Of a DNA stretch of 64,000 bases, positions 18,061 through 27,149 are shown one piece after another. The position numbers and the translations under genes were made by a program. This DNA is from an uncultured Prevotella sp. (GTDB taxonomy: Bacteria > Bacteroidota > Bacteroidia > Bacteroidales > Bacteroidaceae), in assembly GCA_902495455.1 (NCBI GenBank), contig CABUXJ010000013.1, forward strand, positions 1-64,000, written 5' to 3'. The notes beneath the pieces are model-generated. The model was not told the origin of the DNA, did no database searches, and worked only from the letters and a program-made list of their open reading frames with translations. The number at the start of each line of letters is the position of its first letter. The stretch's first letter is position 1.

Positions 18061-18696
18061 TCAGCCGATGGTTGCTTTCCTCTTTCTTACTATGGCCCGT
18101 ATTATGAAATAGGCGCAGACAAGCAATACGGCCGAGATGATGAAGATTTTAATGTATTCCGAATATTCGGTTATCTTGTCGTCGAGCTGGTTTTTGGGAA
18201 CGAAAGAGTGCAGATACCATCCCATTGTGGCCAGGATGCTGTTCCATACACCAGCACCGATAGTCGTGTAGATGATGAATTTGGCGAAGTTCATCTTTGC
18301 CAGTCCGGCCGGGATAGAGATGAGCTGCCTGATGGCGGGCAGGACGCGACCTACGAGCGTTGCCGTAACGCCATGATCGGTGAAGAACTTTTCGCTCTTT
18401 TCTATCTTCTGTTGGTTGAGCAGACAGAGCTTTCCCCATCTGCTGTTTGCAAATCTGTAGATGAACGGACGTCCGAGATAATAGGCCAGTCCGTAGTTTA
18501 TGGCCGCGCCAAGGTCGGCTCCGATGGTGGCGAACAGGACGACGAGGAATACGTTCAGCTCTCCGGCTGCGGCGTTGTAGGCGGCCGGCGGTACAACCAC
18601 TTCCGACGGAAACGGTATGAATGTACTCTCAATGAGCATCAGGAGTAGGATTGTGCCGTAGTTGAGGTTGTCAAGGAGGCTGTACAGTATGTTCAT
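18061..18696 (-). CDS. DedA-family (SNARE-associated) membrane protein
   Basis: A 211-residue inner-membrane protein with at least four hydrophobic segments. Family hallmarks are ESTFIPFPSEVVVPPAAY near the N-terminus, GADLGAAINYGLAYYLGR, and GRVLPAIRQLISIPAGLAKM in the middle. DedA proteins move or help move phospholipids (including undecaprenyl phosphate) between membrane leaflets and affect envelope stability. Its ATG overlaps the TGA of the TPR gene by four bases (18693-18696), which indicates translational coupling in the glnS-TPR-dedA operon. Confidence 0.9.
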   Translation of the reverse strand: MNILYSLLDNLNYGTILLLMLIESTFIPFPSEVVVPPAAYNAAAGELNVFLVVLFATIGADLGAAINYGLAYYLGRPFIYRFANSRWGKLCLLNQQKIEKSEKFFTDHGVTATLVGRVLPAIRQLISIPAGLAKMNFAKFIIYTTIGAGVWNSILATMGWYLHSFVPKNQLDDKITEYSEYIKIFIISAVLLVCAYFIIRAIVRKRKATIG

Positions 18697-20120
18697 TGTT
18701 CTTTGTCGTTAAGTTTTTTATGAATGTAATTATAATAGTCTTTAACCTTTATCTCTTCAGGAAATATATGTCCTAAGACAGACCGGACTTCCTTGGGGTT
18801 GCGTTCAACGGCGATTTTGAGATAGTGGAGAAACTCTTCCGTCCGTTTCAGGTCCCAACAGCATAGTGCCATATACGAATAGCCTTCGTCAAAGTCCTCG
18901 TCCGTTATCTCAAAGAATCGTTTGAACATATTATATGAAGTCTCGACATACTTGTTGTCATACAGTGAGACCATGACGCGCAGGAGTATGTTCGGGGCGC
19001 TGTCGGAGGTGATGATGGCTTTTTGGAAAACCTTGTCAGCCTCTTCGATCATTCCGTTCTCCAGCAGGATATGGCCGCGCAAAACATCCATGTCCGTATG
19101 GTCGCACTCGTAACGGTCGGCCTTGTCTATACACTCCAATGCTTTCTTCGGATTTTTCATGGAACTGTATGCGAACGCCATTTCCTGATAGATCTGTACT
19201 TTATATTGGGAGTCTTCGGGTGCGACATCGAGCGCGTTTTCCAGCTTCTCTATGGCTTCTTCATATCGGGACAGGTTTACGAGACATGTTCCGCTGCTGA
19301 GCAATCCGACTTCATCCTCCGGCATCAACCGGCAGTATCTTTCGTAATACGTCAGAGCATCTTCATACTTGTTCAGTCTGTACAGGCTGTTGGCTTTGGC
19401 CAACAGTCCGTCTGTGTCCTCCGGGTCGATGGCGATGGCATATTCGCTGCTTGCCACAGCGTCGTCAAAGTCCTCATTCATGAACTGTGCGCTGGCGAGC
19501 GCGTTCCAATATCTTTTTGAATAAGGGTCTTTGTCTATCAGTTCGTCAAATATCTTGGCGCTTCTGTCAAATTCTCCCAGACCGAAGAGCACTCTTGCCA
19601 TCAGTTCCTTGTATTCGTCACGCTTGCAGTTGCCGGTGCGCATCATCCATTCGTAGGCTTTGTCGTTGACGCCGTAGTCGACATAGATGTTGGCGACATC
19701 GAGGACAAAGTCCTCATATTCGTCCGGTTCGACAGTCCGGAAGTATTCCCGCAGATAGTTGTCTGCCTCTTCCGTCTCGTTTTGTGCTATGAGGATTTCT
19801 GCTTTGAGATATTTGTAGTCCGGATCATCCTTGTCGATGATTTCTTCGGCAAGCTCCTCTGCCTTTTCGAAATTCTCGTCTGCCAGTGCCTCGCGTGCCT
19901 GAAACACGAGTGGCGGTGCGGAGCCGGGATACATATTTCGCGCGAAGTCGATGACCGCGCTTGCGTTTTTCGTCTTTCCGATGAGGCTATAATAGTCGGC
20001 GATGTCTGCCAGATCGTCCACATCCAAGAATATTGGTTGTCCCTCTCTGACAGACTTCTCGTATGATGACAGCAAGTCGTGGAAAGACTTGCTGTCGAAA
20101 TACTTGTCACCGGTCTGCAT
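18693..20120 (-). CDS. Tetratricopeptide repeat protein
   Basis: A 475-residue acidic protein made almost entirely of TPR helices (for example YWNALASAQFMNEDFDDAVASSEYAIAIDPED, seen as consecutive 34-residue units over about residues 20-430). No signal peptide or membrane segment is visible, so a cytoplasmic scaffold is likely. It starts one base from the glnS stop (TAATG-type overlap at 20120) and its stop overlaps dedA. It is conserved as an operon partner in Bacteroidales as far as I recall, but its function is not known. Confidence 0.85.
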   Translation of the reverse strand: MQTGDKYFDSKSFHDLLSSYEKSVREGQPIFLDVDDLADIADYYSLIGKTKNASAVIDFARNMYPGSAPPLVFQAREALADENFEKAEELAEEIIDKDDPDYKYLKAEILIAQNETEEADNYLREYFRTVEPDEYEDFVLDVANIYVDYGVNDKAYEWMMRTGNCKRDEYKELMARVLFGLGEFDRSAKIFDELIDKDPYSKRYWNALASAQFMNEDFDDAVASSEYAIAIDPEDTDGLLAKANSLYRLNKYEDALTYYERYCRLMPEDEVGLLSSGTCLVNLSRYEEAIEKLENALDVAPEDSQYKVQIYQEMAFAYSSMKNPKKALECIDKADRYECDHTDMDVLRGHILLENGMIEEADKVFQKAIITSDSAPNILLRVMVSLYDNKYVETSYNMFKRFFEITDEDFDEGYSYMALCCWDLKRTEEFLHYLKIAVERNPKEVRSVLGHIFPEEIKVKDYYNYIHKKLNDKEQ

Positions 20121-21835
20121 TATTTGTTTATCTTAGCCCAAGTGTCCTTCAGCCCGACTGTGCGGTTGAAAACCATCATTTCGGCAGTCGAGTCCTTGTC
20201 CATTGTGAAGTATCCGATGCGCTGGAATTGCAGGAAGTCGCCCGGCTTCTTCTCTGTGAGATACTTCTCCACGTAGCAGTCAGTCAGGACCGTGAGTGAG
20301 TCGGGGTTCAACAGTTCGCGGAAGTCTCTTTCGTCGGCCGACGGGTTCTCCACGTTGAACAGACGGTCGTAGAGCCGGACCTCTGCCGGCAGACAGTGGG
20401 AGGCGCTCAACCAGTGGAGTGTGCCTTTCACCTTGCGGTTGGCTCCCTCCATTCCGCTCTTGCTCTGCGGATCATATTCGGCGTAGATTTCCTCGATTTC
20501 GCCGTCAGCGTTTTTCTTGCATCCCGTACACATTACTATATATGCGTTCTTAAGACGCACTTCTTTGCCGGGTGTCATGCGGAAGAATTTCTTCGGAGCG
20601 TCCTCCATGAAGTCGTCACGCTCTATCCACAGTTCGCGGCTGAAGGTGATGGTGTGTGTGCCGTCGGCCTCGTTTTCGGGGTTGTTGATGGCTTCCATCT
20701 CCTCGGTCTGTCCTTCGGGATAGTTGGTGATGATCAGTTTTACGGGGTTGAGGACGGCCGAGACGCGGCAGGAACGCGCGTTGAGGTCGTCGCGCACGGC
20801 GGCTTCCAACAAGGCGTAGTCGTTGAGAGCATCAAACTTGGTGTATCCGATCGAGCGGATGAAGTTGCGGATGCTTCTGGCCGAATAGCCGCGGCGACGC
20901 ATACCGCAGATGGTCGGCATGCGCGGGTCGTCCCATCCGCTGACGAGATGTTCGTCGACGAGGGTGTGGAGCTTGCGCTTGCTCATCACGGTGTATGTCA
21001 GGTTGAGGCGGTTGAACTCTATCTGTCTCGGGCGATAGTCGGGTGTCTTGCCCTGCTCAGCCTCATATTCCTTCAGCAAATCCACGAACTTGTCGTAGAG
21101 CGGGCGGTGGGGGACAAACTCCAGCGTGCAGATGGAGTGGGTGACGCCCTCGAAATAGTCGCTCTGGCCGTGTGCGAAGTCGTACATGGGGTAGGCGTGC
21201 CATTTTGTTCCCGTGCGGTGATGCGGCGTGTGTATGATGCGATACATCACCGGGTCACGGAAGTGCATGTTCGGGTTGGCCATGTCGAGTTTGGCGCGCA
21301 GGACCATGGAGCCTTCGACGGCCTCGGCCGTGTTCATCTTCTCGAAGAGCGCCATGTTCTCCTCGACGGGACGGTCGCGGTAGGGGCTGGCTGTTCCCGG
21401 TGTGGTCGGCGTGCCTTTCTGAGCGGCAATCTGCTCGGATGTCTGCTCGTCGACGTAGGCCAGGCCTTTCTTTATCATCCATACGGCAAAGTCCCACAAC
21501 TGCTGGAAATAGTCGGAAGCATAATAGAGGTTGCCCCACTTGAAGCCGAGCCATTGGATGTCGTTCAGGATGGAGTCTACATATTCGGTGTCTTCCTTGG
21601 AAGGGTTCGTGTCGTCGAAGCGGAGATTGCACACGCCTCCGTTGTTTTCGGCTACGCCGAAGTCCATGCAGATGGCCTTGGCATGTCCGATGTGCAGATA
21701 GCCGTTAGGTTCCGGCGGAAAGCGGGTCTGGAGTCGGCCGCCGTTCTTTCCTTCGGCGAGGTCGGCTTCGACCATTTGCTCAACGAAGCTCAAACTCTTT
21801 TTCTCTTCATTTTCAGTACAGTTCTTCTCTACCAT
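20120..21835 (-). CDS. glnS: Glutaminyl-tRNA synthetase
   Basis: A 571-residue class I aminoacyl-tRNA synthetase that charges tRNA(Gln) with glutamine. The ATP-binding motifs are HIGH (in FPPEPNGYLHIGHAKAIC) and VMSKRKL (KMSKS equivalent). The catalytic domain is followed by the anticodon-binding beta-barrels (LWIERDDFMEDAPKKFFRMTPGKEVRL). Length matches bacterial GlnRS. It is the first gene of the glnS-TPR-dedA operon, transcribed from the promoter at 21870. Confidence 0.96.
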   Translation of the reverse strand: MVEKNCTENEEKKSLSFVEQMVEADLAEGKNGGRLQTRFPPEPNGYLHIGHAKAICMDFGVAENNGGVCNLRFDDTNPSKEDTEYVDSILNDIQWLGFKWGNLYYASDYFQQLWDFAVWMIKKGLAYVDEQTSEQIAAQKGTPTTPGTASPYRDRPVEENMALFEKMNTAEAVEGSMVLRAKLDMANPNMHFRDPVMYRIIHTPHHRTGTKWHAYPMYDFAHGQSDYFEGVTHSICTLEFVPHRPLYDKFVDLLKEYEAEQGKTPDYRPRQIEFNRLNLTYTVMSKRKLHTLVDEHLVSGWDDPRMPTICGMRRRGYSARSIRNFIRSIGYTKFDALNDYALLEAAVRDDLNARSCRVSAVLNPVKLIITNYPEGQTEEMEAINNPENEADGTHTITFSRELWIERDDFMEDAPKKFFRMTPGKEVRLKNAYIVMCTGCKKNADGEIEEIYAEYDPQSKSGMEGANRKVKGTLHWLSASHCLPAEVRLYDRLFNVENPSADERDFRELLNPDSLTVLTDCYVEKYLTEKKPGDFLQFQRIGYFTMDKDSTAEMMVFNRTVGLKDTWAKINK

Positions 21836-21869
21836 AATCGTTGTTGCTGTTATTTTGTTTTTGTGGTTG

Positions 21870-21877
21870 CAAAGGTA
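21870..21877 (-). promoter_or_regulatory. Promoter -7 box for glnS
   Basis: On the minus strand, TACCTTTG matches TAnnTTTG, 35 bases upstream of the glnS ATG. No clear -33 TTTG is seen at the proper spacing. Confidence 0.55.
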
Positions 21878-22311
21878 ATAAATTAATTCCTAATACATTA
21901 TTATATGTCTTGGTTTTTTGTTTTTCTTCTATGATAATTGAGCTATGATAATTTATGGCCGGTCATGTTCATAAGCCGGTAGGACGGTTGAATCAGGGGG
22001 TACGGATGTGTTCGGAGGAGGTTGCGACAGGTCGCGCATACTACTTGTAGGTCGTTTAGGACGAATCCATTATTTTCAGATACCCTCAGGTCTGAGGATG
22101 CTTGGAACCATTGATTGTCTGCTCTTGATGGTTTGGAAAATAGCGGACAAAAAGTGTTAAAAAAGGCCTCTAAACGCCTTCATTTTGCCATTCTTTTCCA
22201 CGAAACTGTCTGACGGTCGCAAATATCGCAAAATAGCGCGTGCAATCACAACCGACTGACAGCGAGATGTTTATCTGAAAAAGTCGAGATTTGTGCAACT
22301 TTTTGATGCCG

Positions 22312-22346
22312 AAAAGCAGCGTTTTCGGGTCAAAAACGCTGCTTTT
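22312..22346. terminator. Hairpin, likely terminator for the clostripain gene
   Basis: A perfect 14-bp stem AAAAGCAGCGTTTT / AAAACGCTGCTTTT with a 7-nt loop. It lies about 270 bases after the minus-strand C11 protease stop. In that direction it ends in a T-run, so it can serve as its terminator. The rest of 21890-22300 is non-coding and holds only a small hairpin (CCTCAG..CTGAGG near 22085). Confidence 0.5.
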
Positions 22347-22351
22347 TCGCT

Positions 22352-22458
22352 GCCGTAAGGGCCCCGTTGAGTCGCAACGGCGTGCCCGTTGGAGTGCAAC
22401 GGGGCGCTCGTTGCAACCTCGCGGCGGCCCCGTTGCAACCTCGCGGGGCCCTTACGGC
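22352..22458. repeat. GTAAGGGCC palindromic repeat element, copy 1
   Basis: The element is bounded by GCCGTAAGGGCCC (22352-22364) and its reverse complement GGGCCCTTACGGC (22446-22458). The inside is a mix of CGTTGCAAC and GGCCCCGTTGC words. Related copies occur at 33798 and 54169, and shorter pieces lie inside the 155-bp direct repeats. Reading frames across it (with RGPYG on either strand) are by-products of the repeat. Confidence 0.75.
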
Positions 22459-22613
22459 ACGACCGTTGCTTGGCGAACATGATTTTTAGGCATTTCGGAG
22501 ACAAAAAACTCACATTTTTGTTTGTCCTGATTTTTTTAGTAACAATGTTTACAAAAGGATGAAGTCTGTGTCAAAATCTAACAAGTTCATTCGGATGCCA
22601 GACGAACCATCCG

Positions 22614-23867
22614 TTATTCCGAACCTGCGTAATGATTGTCAAAACCTGCGGCCCAGTACCATTCCGTCCGGCGGATGTCCTGATTGTAGCTGCATCCCGG
22701 TGTGTCATAGACGTCTAACGGGACGAACATGCTCATGCCGCCGTAATACTCTCCGGTTGTGTCAAATCCGAAGTCTATGGGGTAGGCTGTCAGCCATTTT
22801 GTGCTTGTGGCTCGGTATATGACGGCGTTGTCGAAAGCCGATTTCCATTGCTGATATGCTTCCGGATGCTCGTCTCCGATGTTTTTCCGGATGATGTCGT
22901 TGGCGTCAAACATGATTTTTATGCTGCTGCGGGTTGCATGCGTCCGGTAGTATATGACATCGTCCGTGACAGTCTGCCCCTTGGCTGCCATCAGTCTGAC
23001 GACGTCCTTTGTCGCCACGGCCAGACGCTCCATCTCAGACGTGCGCACGACGGCCATCGGGACACGGTCGTCGCGGTTGACTGTCATGGCGTTGTATGTG
23101 TCGGCGATGCCCTTATAGAAGTCATCTTTGTCGTCGAACAGCGGCACAATCAGCTTGTCGTATGGCGCTCCGCAGGCAGGTGTCTCGGCCGGCGAGGCTA
23201 TGATGTAGTCAGCGGCATGGCGCAACTCAAAGGCCGTCTCTGCCGTCTGGAAGTTGCAGCAGTCGGCGAAGATGAATTTCAGTTTGTGGGGCAGACTCTC
23301 CAACACGTCGGCCAGAGTCGGGATGTTGATCCATTTGCCGGTGCCGCCTTGGCTGTTGTTGCCGGTGTCCCATCCGTAAGCCCTGTGCATCTTGCCCGCC
23401 GGCGCGTCGTCGGTGGCTATGGAGTCAGTGCTGAATATCCATCCGCTGCTGTGCCCCCACAAGACCAGCCCGTAGTCTTCGGCCGGATAGTGGTCCATCA
23501 TCCACCTGAGCGTCTCTCGCATCCGTTTGGGATCTGTTGAGATGAAGTCTTCTTCCGGGCTGAATCTGTCGTCCTTGACAATCTCTCCGTTGCTGATGGT
23601 GGCAACAAACGGCAACTCGGTACTGCTCGCTCTGTCGACAAAGACCACGAGATTTGAACCGTCGGGAATGTCGGCCGACGCGCGCATCATTTCGTTGATG
23701 TCACTGTAGGCATTGCCCGAGAGATTGTTTTCGGCCGTCATATATACCATCACCGTGCGTGGCGTACGGGGTGTGACCGGGTCCGTGGTGAATGTATCTT
23801 CATCTTCGCTGCTGCATCCGGACATCAGTGTCACGGCGGCGAGCATAACAACAAGTAAATGCTTCAT
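22614..23867 (-). CDS. Clostripain-family (C11) cysteine peptidase lipoprotein
   Basis: A 417-residue lipoprotein (signal MKHLLVVMLAAVTLMSGC). The C11 fold is recognised from RTVMVYMTAENNLS, then the His segment YGLVLWGHSSGW and the Cys segment FIFADCCNFQTAE followed by ADYIIASPAETPACG. C11 enzymes cleave after Arg or Lys and often self-process. The open frame extends 23 codons further upstream, but the ATG at 23867 gives a proper lipoprotein signal and is chosen. It is divergent from the GH25 gene, with overlapping promoters in a 78-base gap. Confidence 0.85.
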   Translation of the reverse strand: MKHLLVVMLAAVTLMSGCSSEDEDTFTTDPVTPRTPRTVMVYMTAENNLSGNAYSDINEMMRASADIPDGSNLVVFVDRASSTELPFVATISNGEIVKDDRFSPEEDFISTDPKRMRETLRWMMDHYPAEDYGLVLWGHSSGWIFSTDSIATDDAPAGKMHRAYGWDTGNNSQGGTGKWINIPTLADVLESLPHKLKFIFADCCNFQTAETAFELRHAADYIIASPAETPACGAPYDKLIVPLFDDKDDFYKGIADTYNAMTVNRDDRVPMAVVRTSEMERLAVATKDVVRLMAAKGQTVTDDVIYYRTHATRSSIKIMFDANDIIRKNIGDEHPEAYQQWKSAFDNAVIYRATSTKWLTAYPIDFGFDTTGEYYGGMSMFVPLDVYDTPGCSYNQDIRRTEWYWAAGFDNHYAGSE

Positions 23868-23885
23868 CAATGTAATTATTTTGGG

Positions 23886-23893
23886 CAAAGTTA
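23886..23893 (-). promoter_or_regulatory. Promoter -7 box for the clostripain gene
   Basis: TAACTTTG on the minus strand (TAnnTTTG), 18 bases upstream of the chosen ATG at 23867. This short distance supports that start over the longer frame, whose first codons would lie upstream of the promoter. Confidence 0.55.
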
Positions 23894-23915
23894 CACTTTT
23901 TCTATTAATAGTTTG

Positions 23916-23923
23916 TACCTTTG
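23916..23923 (+). promoter_or_regulatory. Promoter -7 box for the GH25 gene
   Basis: TACCTTTG (TAnnTTTG) 22 bases upstream of the ATG at 23946. It lies back-to-back with the opposite-strand box at 23886, so polymerases at the two promoters would compete. Confidence 0.6.
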
Positions 23924-23945
23924 CGTCTAAATTCATTGCAGAGTG

Positions 23946-24680
23946 ATGAGAAACTTGATTTTTATTATATCAATCTTTCTACCGTTGTGTGCAGGGGCGC
24001 AGGAGTTTTTTGAGCAATGTGAGGACACTTGCACCCATGTCCACGGCATAGACCTCAGCCACTATCAAGGCGATGTGTTCTGGCAGGCCGTCGGAGAAAA
24101 CGCCAAGACAGCCTACGTCTATCTCAAGGCGACAGAGGGCGGTGACAGGATTGACCATAAATATGAGCAGAACATAGAGCTGGCCAAGCGATACGGTCTC
24201 AAAGTCGGCAGCTACCACTTCTATCGTCCGAAGACCGACCAGCAGCAACAGTTGGAGAACTTCATGACCCAGTGTCTGCCGGAAGAGCAGGACTTGCTCC
24301 CCATGATAGACATCGAGACCGCCGGCGGATATGGTACGGAGGAGTTTTGTGACTCGCTGTTCAAGTTTCTTCGGCTTGTGGAAGAGGCATACGGACAGAA
24401 GCCCTTGCTCTATACTTACACCAATTTCTACAATAAGCATCTTTGTGGCAAAATCGACGACTATCGTCTCATGATAGCCCAATACACCGACCGCGTGCCG
24501 GTCCTGGCGGACGACCGCGACTTCACGATGTGGCAGTACACGTGTAAGGGCCATATCGACGGTGTGGTCGGATATGTCGACAAGAGCCGGTTCATGGGAC
24601 GTCACGGGCTGCGGGAGATACGCTTCCGGCACGACGTCGCCACGGAAGGAAAAGAGAAAGAAGAACAAACTAAAGACTAA
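23946..24680 (+). CDS. GH25 family lysozyme
   Basis: A 244-residue exported glycoside hydrolase that cuts the MurNAc-GlcNAc bond of peptidoglycan. A signal peptide (LIFIISIFLPLCAGAQ) is followed by the GH25 barrel: HGIDLSHYQGDVFW, AYVYLKATEG, VGSYHFYRP, the acidic pair in LLPMIDIET, and MWQYTCKGHIDGVVGYVD. The length is normal for a single-domain GH25. A GTG at 23943 is also in frame, but the ATG at 23946 is taken. The zinc-ribbon gene follows after 15 bases, so the two are probably co-transcribed. Confidence 0.9.
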   Translation: MRNLIFIISIFLPLCAGAQEFFEQCEDTCTHVHGIDLSHYQGDVFWQAVGENAKTAYVYLKATEGGDRIDHKYEQNIELAKRYGLKVGSYHFYRPKTDQQQQLENFMTQCLPEEQDLLPMIDIETAGGYGTEEFCDSLFKFLRLVEEAYGQKPLLYTYTNFYNKHLCGKIDDYRLMIAQYTDRVPVLADDRDFTMWQYTCKGHIDGVVGYVDKSRFMGRHGLREIRFRHDVATEGKEKEEQTKD

Positions 24681-24695
24681 AAGATATATAGTGAT

Positions 24696-25823
24696 ATGGC
24701 AATAATCAAGTGTCCGGAATGTGGCCATCAGGTCAGCGATCAGGCAAAGACATGTCCCAGTTGTGGAATAGAGATTGCAGGCAAGGTCACAAAATGCCCC
24801 GAGTGTGGAGACGTTGTGTTTAATGACAGCGATGAGTGTCCAAACTGTCATCACCCGCTGAACATTCCTGAGGTGAAGCCGCAACCGGTGATATCCCGGC
24901 CGGAGGTGACGGAAGGACAGGAGACGTCACCGGCAAAGGGCGGGATGAAGAGGACATACGTCGTTCTGATCGTGTCTTTCGTCGTGGCTCTGCTCGCCGT
25001 GTTCGTCAGTCTTTATTTTTATAAGACGACGCAGGACAAAAACGAAATGGATGCCTACGAGAATGCTATGGCCAGCGGCGAGCCGGCCGTGCTCCAGAAT
25101 TTCCTCGACGTCTATACCGAAGCGCCGCAGGAGCATCGTGACTCCATCATGGCCCACCTCGAGCTGCTCCGTAAGGTCGACACCGAATGGGACAACGCCG
25201 TACGCAGCGGCTCAAAGACAGCACTGGAGCGTTACATCCAGCTCCATCCCGGCAGCATCCACGTGACCGAAGCCCGCCTGAAGATTGACTCACTCGACTG
25301 GCTCGCTGCCACGACGGCCGACACTCCCGAGGCTTATCAGGCCTACATTGACAGCCATCTTGACAACGGTCTCCACCTCGACGAGGCCCGCATCATGTTC
25401 GACAAGTCGGATGCGCGCCGCGTCACGGACGACGACCGTCAGATGATAAGCAACCTGTTCAGCAACTATTTCACGGCTCTTGCCAACAACGAGGAGGCAT
25501 CTCTTACCGAGACTCTCAGCGGTGTGCTCGGCAGTTTCCTCCATAAGGAGAACGCCACGAAGACCGACGTAATGACATACATGAAGAAGCTCCATGCTCC
25601 GGATGACATTACCGGCATGACCTTCTCCCTGAACAACGATTGGAAAATAGAAAAGACAGACGCAGGTGATGGCCGTTACAAGTATACCGTCACATTCTCT
25701 GTCGACCATCGCATTACGCGCAATGATACAAGCAAAGAGACTTTCAGTACCTACAACGTGGTGGCCGCAGTCTCGCCTGACCATAAGATCAGCGAGCTGA
25801 ACATGAAGAAGATTGTGCCTTAA
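24696..25823 (+). CDS. Double zinc-ribbon membrane protein
   Basis: A 375-residue protein. The first 50 residues hold two zinc ribbons (CPECGHQ..CPSCG and CPECGDV..CPNCHH), followed by a Pro-rich linker and one transmembrane helix at about residues 88-110 (TYVVLIVSFVVALLAVFVSLYF). The remaining 265 residues should be periplasmic; they are helical at first, with a lipocalin- or NTF2-like end (about 250-375). There is no signal peptide, so the ribbons face the cytoplasm. Function is unknown; it resembles envelope proteins that carry a zinc-ribbon head. Confidence 0.8.
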   Translation: MAIIKCPECGHQVSDQAKTCPSCGIEIAGKVTKCPECGDVVFNDSDECPNCHHPLNIPEVKPQPVISRPEVTEGQETSPAKGGMKRTYVVLIVSFVVALLAVFVSLYFYKTTQDKNEMDAYENAMASGEPAVLQNFLDVYTEAPQEHRDSIMAHLELLRKVDTEWDNAVRSGSKTALERYIQLHPGSIHVTEARLKIDSLDWLAATTADTPEAYQAYIDSHLDNGLHLDEARIMFDKSDARRVTDDDRQMISNLFSNYFTALANNEEASLTETLSGVLGSFLHKENATKTDVMTYMKKLHAPDDITGMTFSLNNDWKIEKTDAGDGRYKYTVTFSVDHRITRNDTSKETFSTYNVVAAVSPDHKISELNMKKIVP

Positions 25824-25852
25824 GCACGGATTAGGAGAAGTATAAAAGATAG

Positions 25853-25913
25853 CAACAGCGCAGATAGTCGCTACGATAACTTAGTCAGGTGTGTGTATCT
25901 GCGTTGTTTTTTT
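25853..25913 (+). terminator. Intrinsic terminator after the zinc-ribbon gene
   Basis: Left arm CAACAGCGCAGATA (25853-25866) pairs with TATCTGCGTTG (25896-25906) with a 3-nt bulge, followed by seven T. Confidence 0.65.
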
Positions 25914-25950
25914 GATAAAGACATAAATAAACGATTTAAAGATTAAGATT

Positions 25951-27060
25951 ATGAAGAGACTATTATTAAGTATCATTGTGTCCACCGCGTTTGTGGCGGC
26001 TGTTGCCCAGACAAAGGTCGTTGATCGCAGCGACGGCAGTGTCGTTCCGTTTGCGAGCGTCATTACGGCTGACGGCAGGTTGCTCGGAACGACCGATGAG
26101 CAGGGCCTTCTCCCGGCTGAGGCTGACACGGTTGCAGAGTTTAGCATCCGTCATCTCTGCTATGAAACGTTCACGGCCGGAGCATCGGACCGTAAGCGTG
26201 GCTTGATAGAATTGACACCGCAGGTCTATGACATCGGCAGTGTGACGGTCAGGAACTCTCCGCATGATTATCTGCGGATGCGCTCTTATCGCCGTTTTTA
26301 TTTGAGTGACACCAAGGACAGTGTGAGAAACTATACGGAAAGCATTGTCGACTACTATATGCCGCTGAAGAAGAAGCCGAACAAGAAGAACTCTTTCATA
26401 AAGACACGGGCTGCCCGCAATTATGGAATTGTCAAACGTGCCGGCCGAGACTCTATATATTATAATGAGAAGCCGCGACAGCCCCGTAGTGAACGAGAGG
26501 CAGAGGAACTGTTCATGGGCAATATGCTCCTGATTAACGACAAGAAGTACAGCCGTATCAATCGTTCTGCCAATGTCGATGTAATGAGCGGCAAACATTG
26601 GCCAAAGGCTGTTTATCGCCGCAATGCCGACGTGACGACATTCCAGTGCGACCAGCTTGCCGACAAGAAAGACCATTCGTATGGCTTTTGGGGACTGAAA
26701 CTATTGGGCATAACGATGGAAATCTCTGAAGCCGTGGTTACGGAGATGTACCGCACGAACGCAGCCAACAGATTCGGCTTGCCTGATATGATAGGCCGTT
26801 CTCTGGCGATGACCATTACAATAGGTCACAAGAGCATGGCCAAAACGTATGGCTCGAAGTTTGTCTCGATGAAGTCGAACATGGAAATGTATTTCATCGA
26901 TATGGCTTATATGTCGGAAGCCGAAGCCCGTGCGGAAAAGGAAGAACCTCTGACAGGAATAAACTTTGAGATCCCGGCTCATGCGCCGAAGCCCGGTGTG
27001 GCGATAGAAAAGCTGAAAGCCGAGGTCATGGCGCGCGTAAGGAATGGTGCTGCAAACTGA
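25951..27060 (+). CDS. Secreted protein with carboxypeptidase-like regulatory domain
   Basis: A 369-residue exported protein (signal MKRLLLSIIVSTAFVAAVAQ). Residues about 20-90 form a CarboxypepD_reg-like beta-sandwich (VPFASVITADGRLLGTTDEQGLLP, then IRHLCYETFTAG). The rest is a basic region with no family I recognise (YRRFYLSDTKDSVRNYTESIVDYYMP; KAVYRRNADVTTFQC). Bacteroidota encode many proteins with this layout at the outer membrane or in the periplasm, with unknown roles. It is expressed separately from its upstream neighbour, given the terminator at 25853. Confidence 0.7.
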   Translation: MKRLLLSIIVSTAFVAAVAQTKVVDRSDGSVVPFASVITADGRLLGTTDEQGLLPAEADTVAEFSIRHLCYETFTAGASDRKRGLIELTPQVYDIGSVTVRNSPHDYLRMRSYRRFYLSDTKDSVRNYTESIVDYYMPLKKKPNKKNSFIKTRAARNYGIVKRAGRDSIYYNEKPRQPRSEREAEELFMGNMLLINDKKYSRINRSANVDVMSGKHWPKAVYRRNADVTTFQCDQLADKKDHSYGFWGLKLLGITMEISEAVVTEMYRTNAANRFGLPDMIGRSLAMTITIGHKSMAKTYGSKFVSMKSNMEMYFIDMAYMSEAEARAEKEEPLTGINFEIPAHAPKPGVAIEKLKAEVMARVRNGAAN

Positions 27061-27074
27061 TGGCGTAATACCAT

Positions 27075-27145
27075 AAAAGGAGATAAAGGACAACAGTTTT
27101 GGTTTAACATGCCCCAAAGCTATTGTCCTTTATTTTCTTTTATCT
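27075..27145. terminator. Convergent terminator made of a GGAGATAAAGGACAA inverted repeat
   Basis: The word AAAGGAGATAAAGGACAA (from 27076) is matched by TTGTCCTTTAT (27123-27133) and TTTTATCTCC further on, with an 8-base bulge on the right side. It lies between the plus-strand gene ending at 27060 and the minus-strand gene ending at 27150, so it can stop both. Confidence 0.6.
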
Positions 27146-27149
27146 CCCT

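Noticed and set aside
22271..22513. Short open frames on both strands across the repeat at 22352
   Set aside because: They encode repeat-derived strings such as RGPYG and have no start context or neighbour support.
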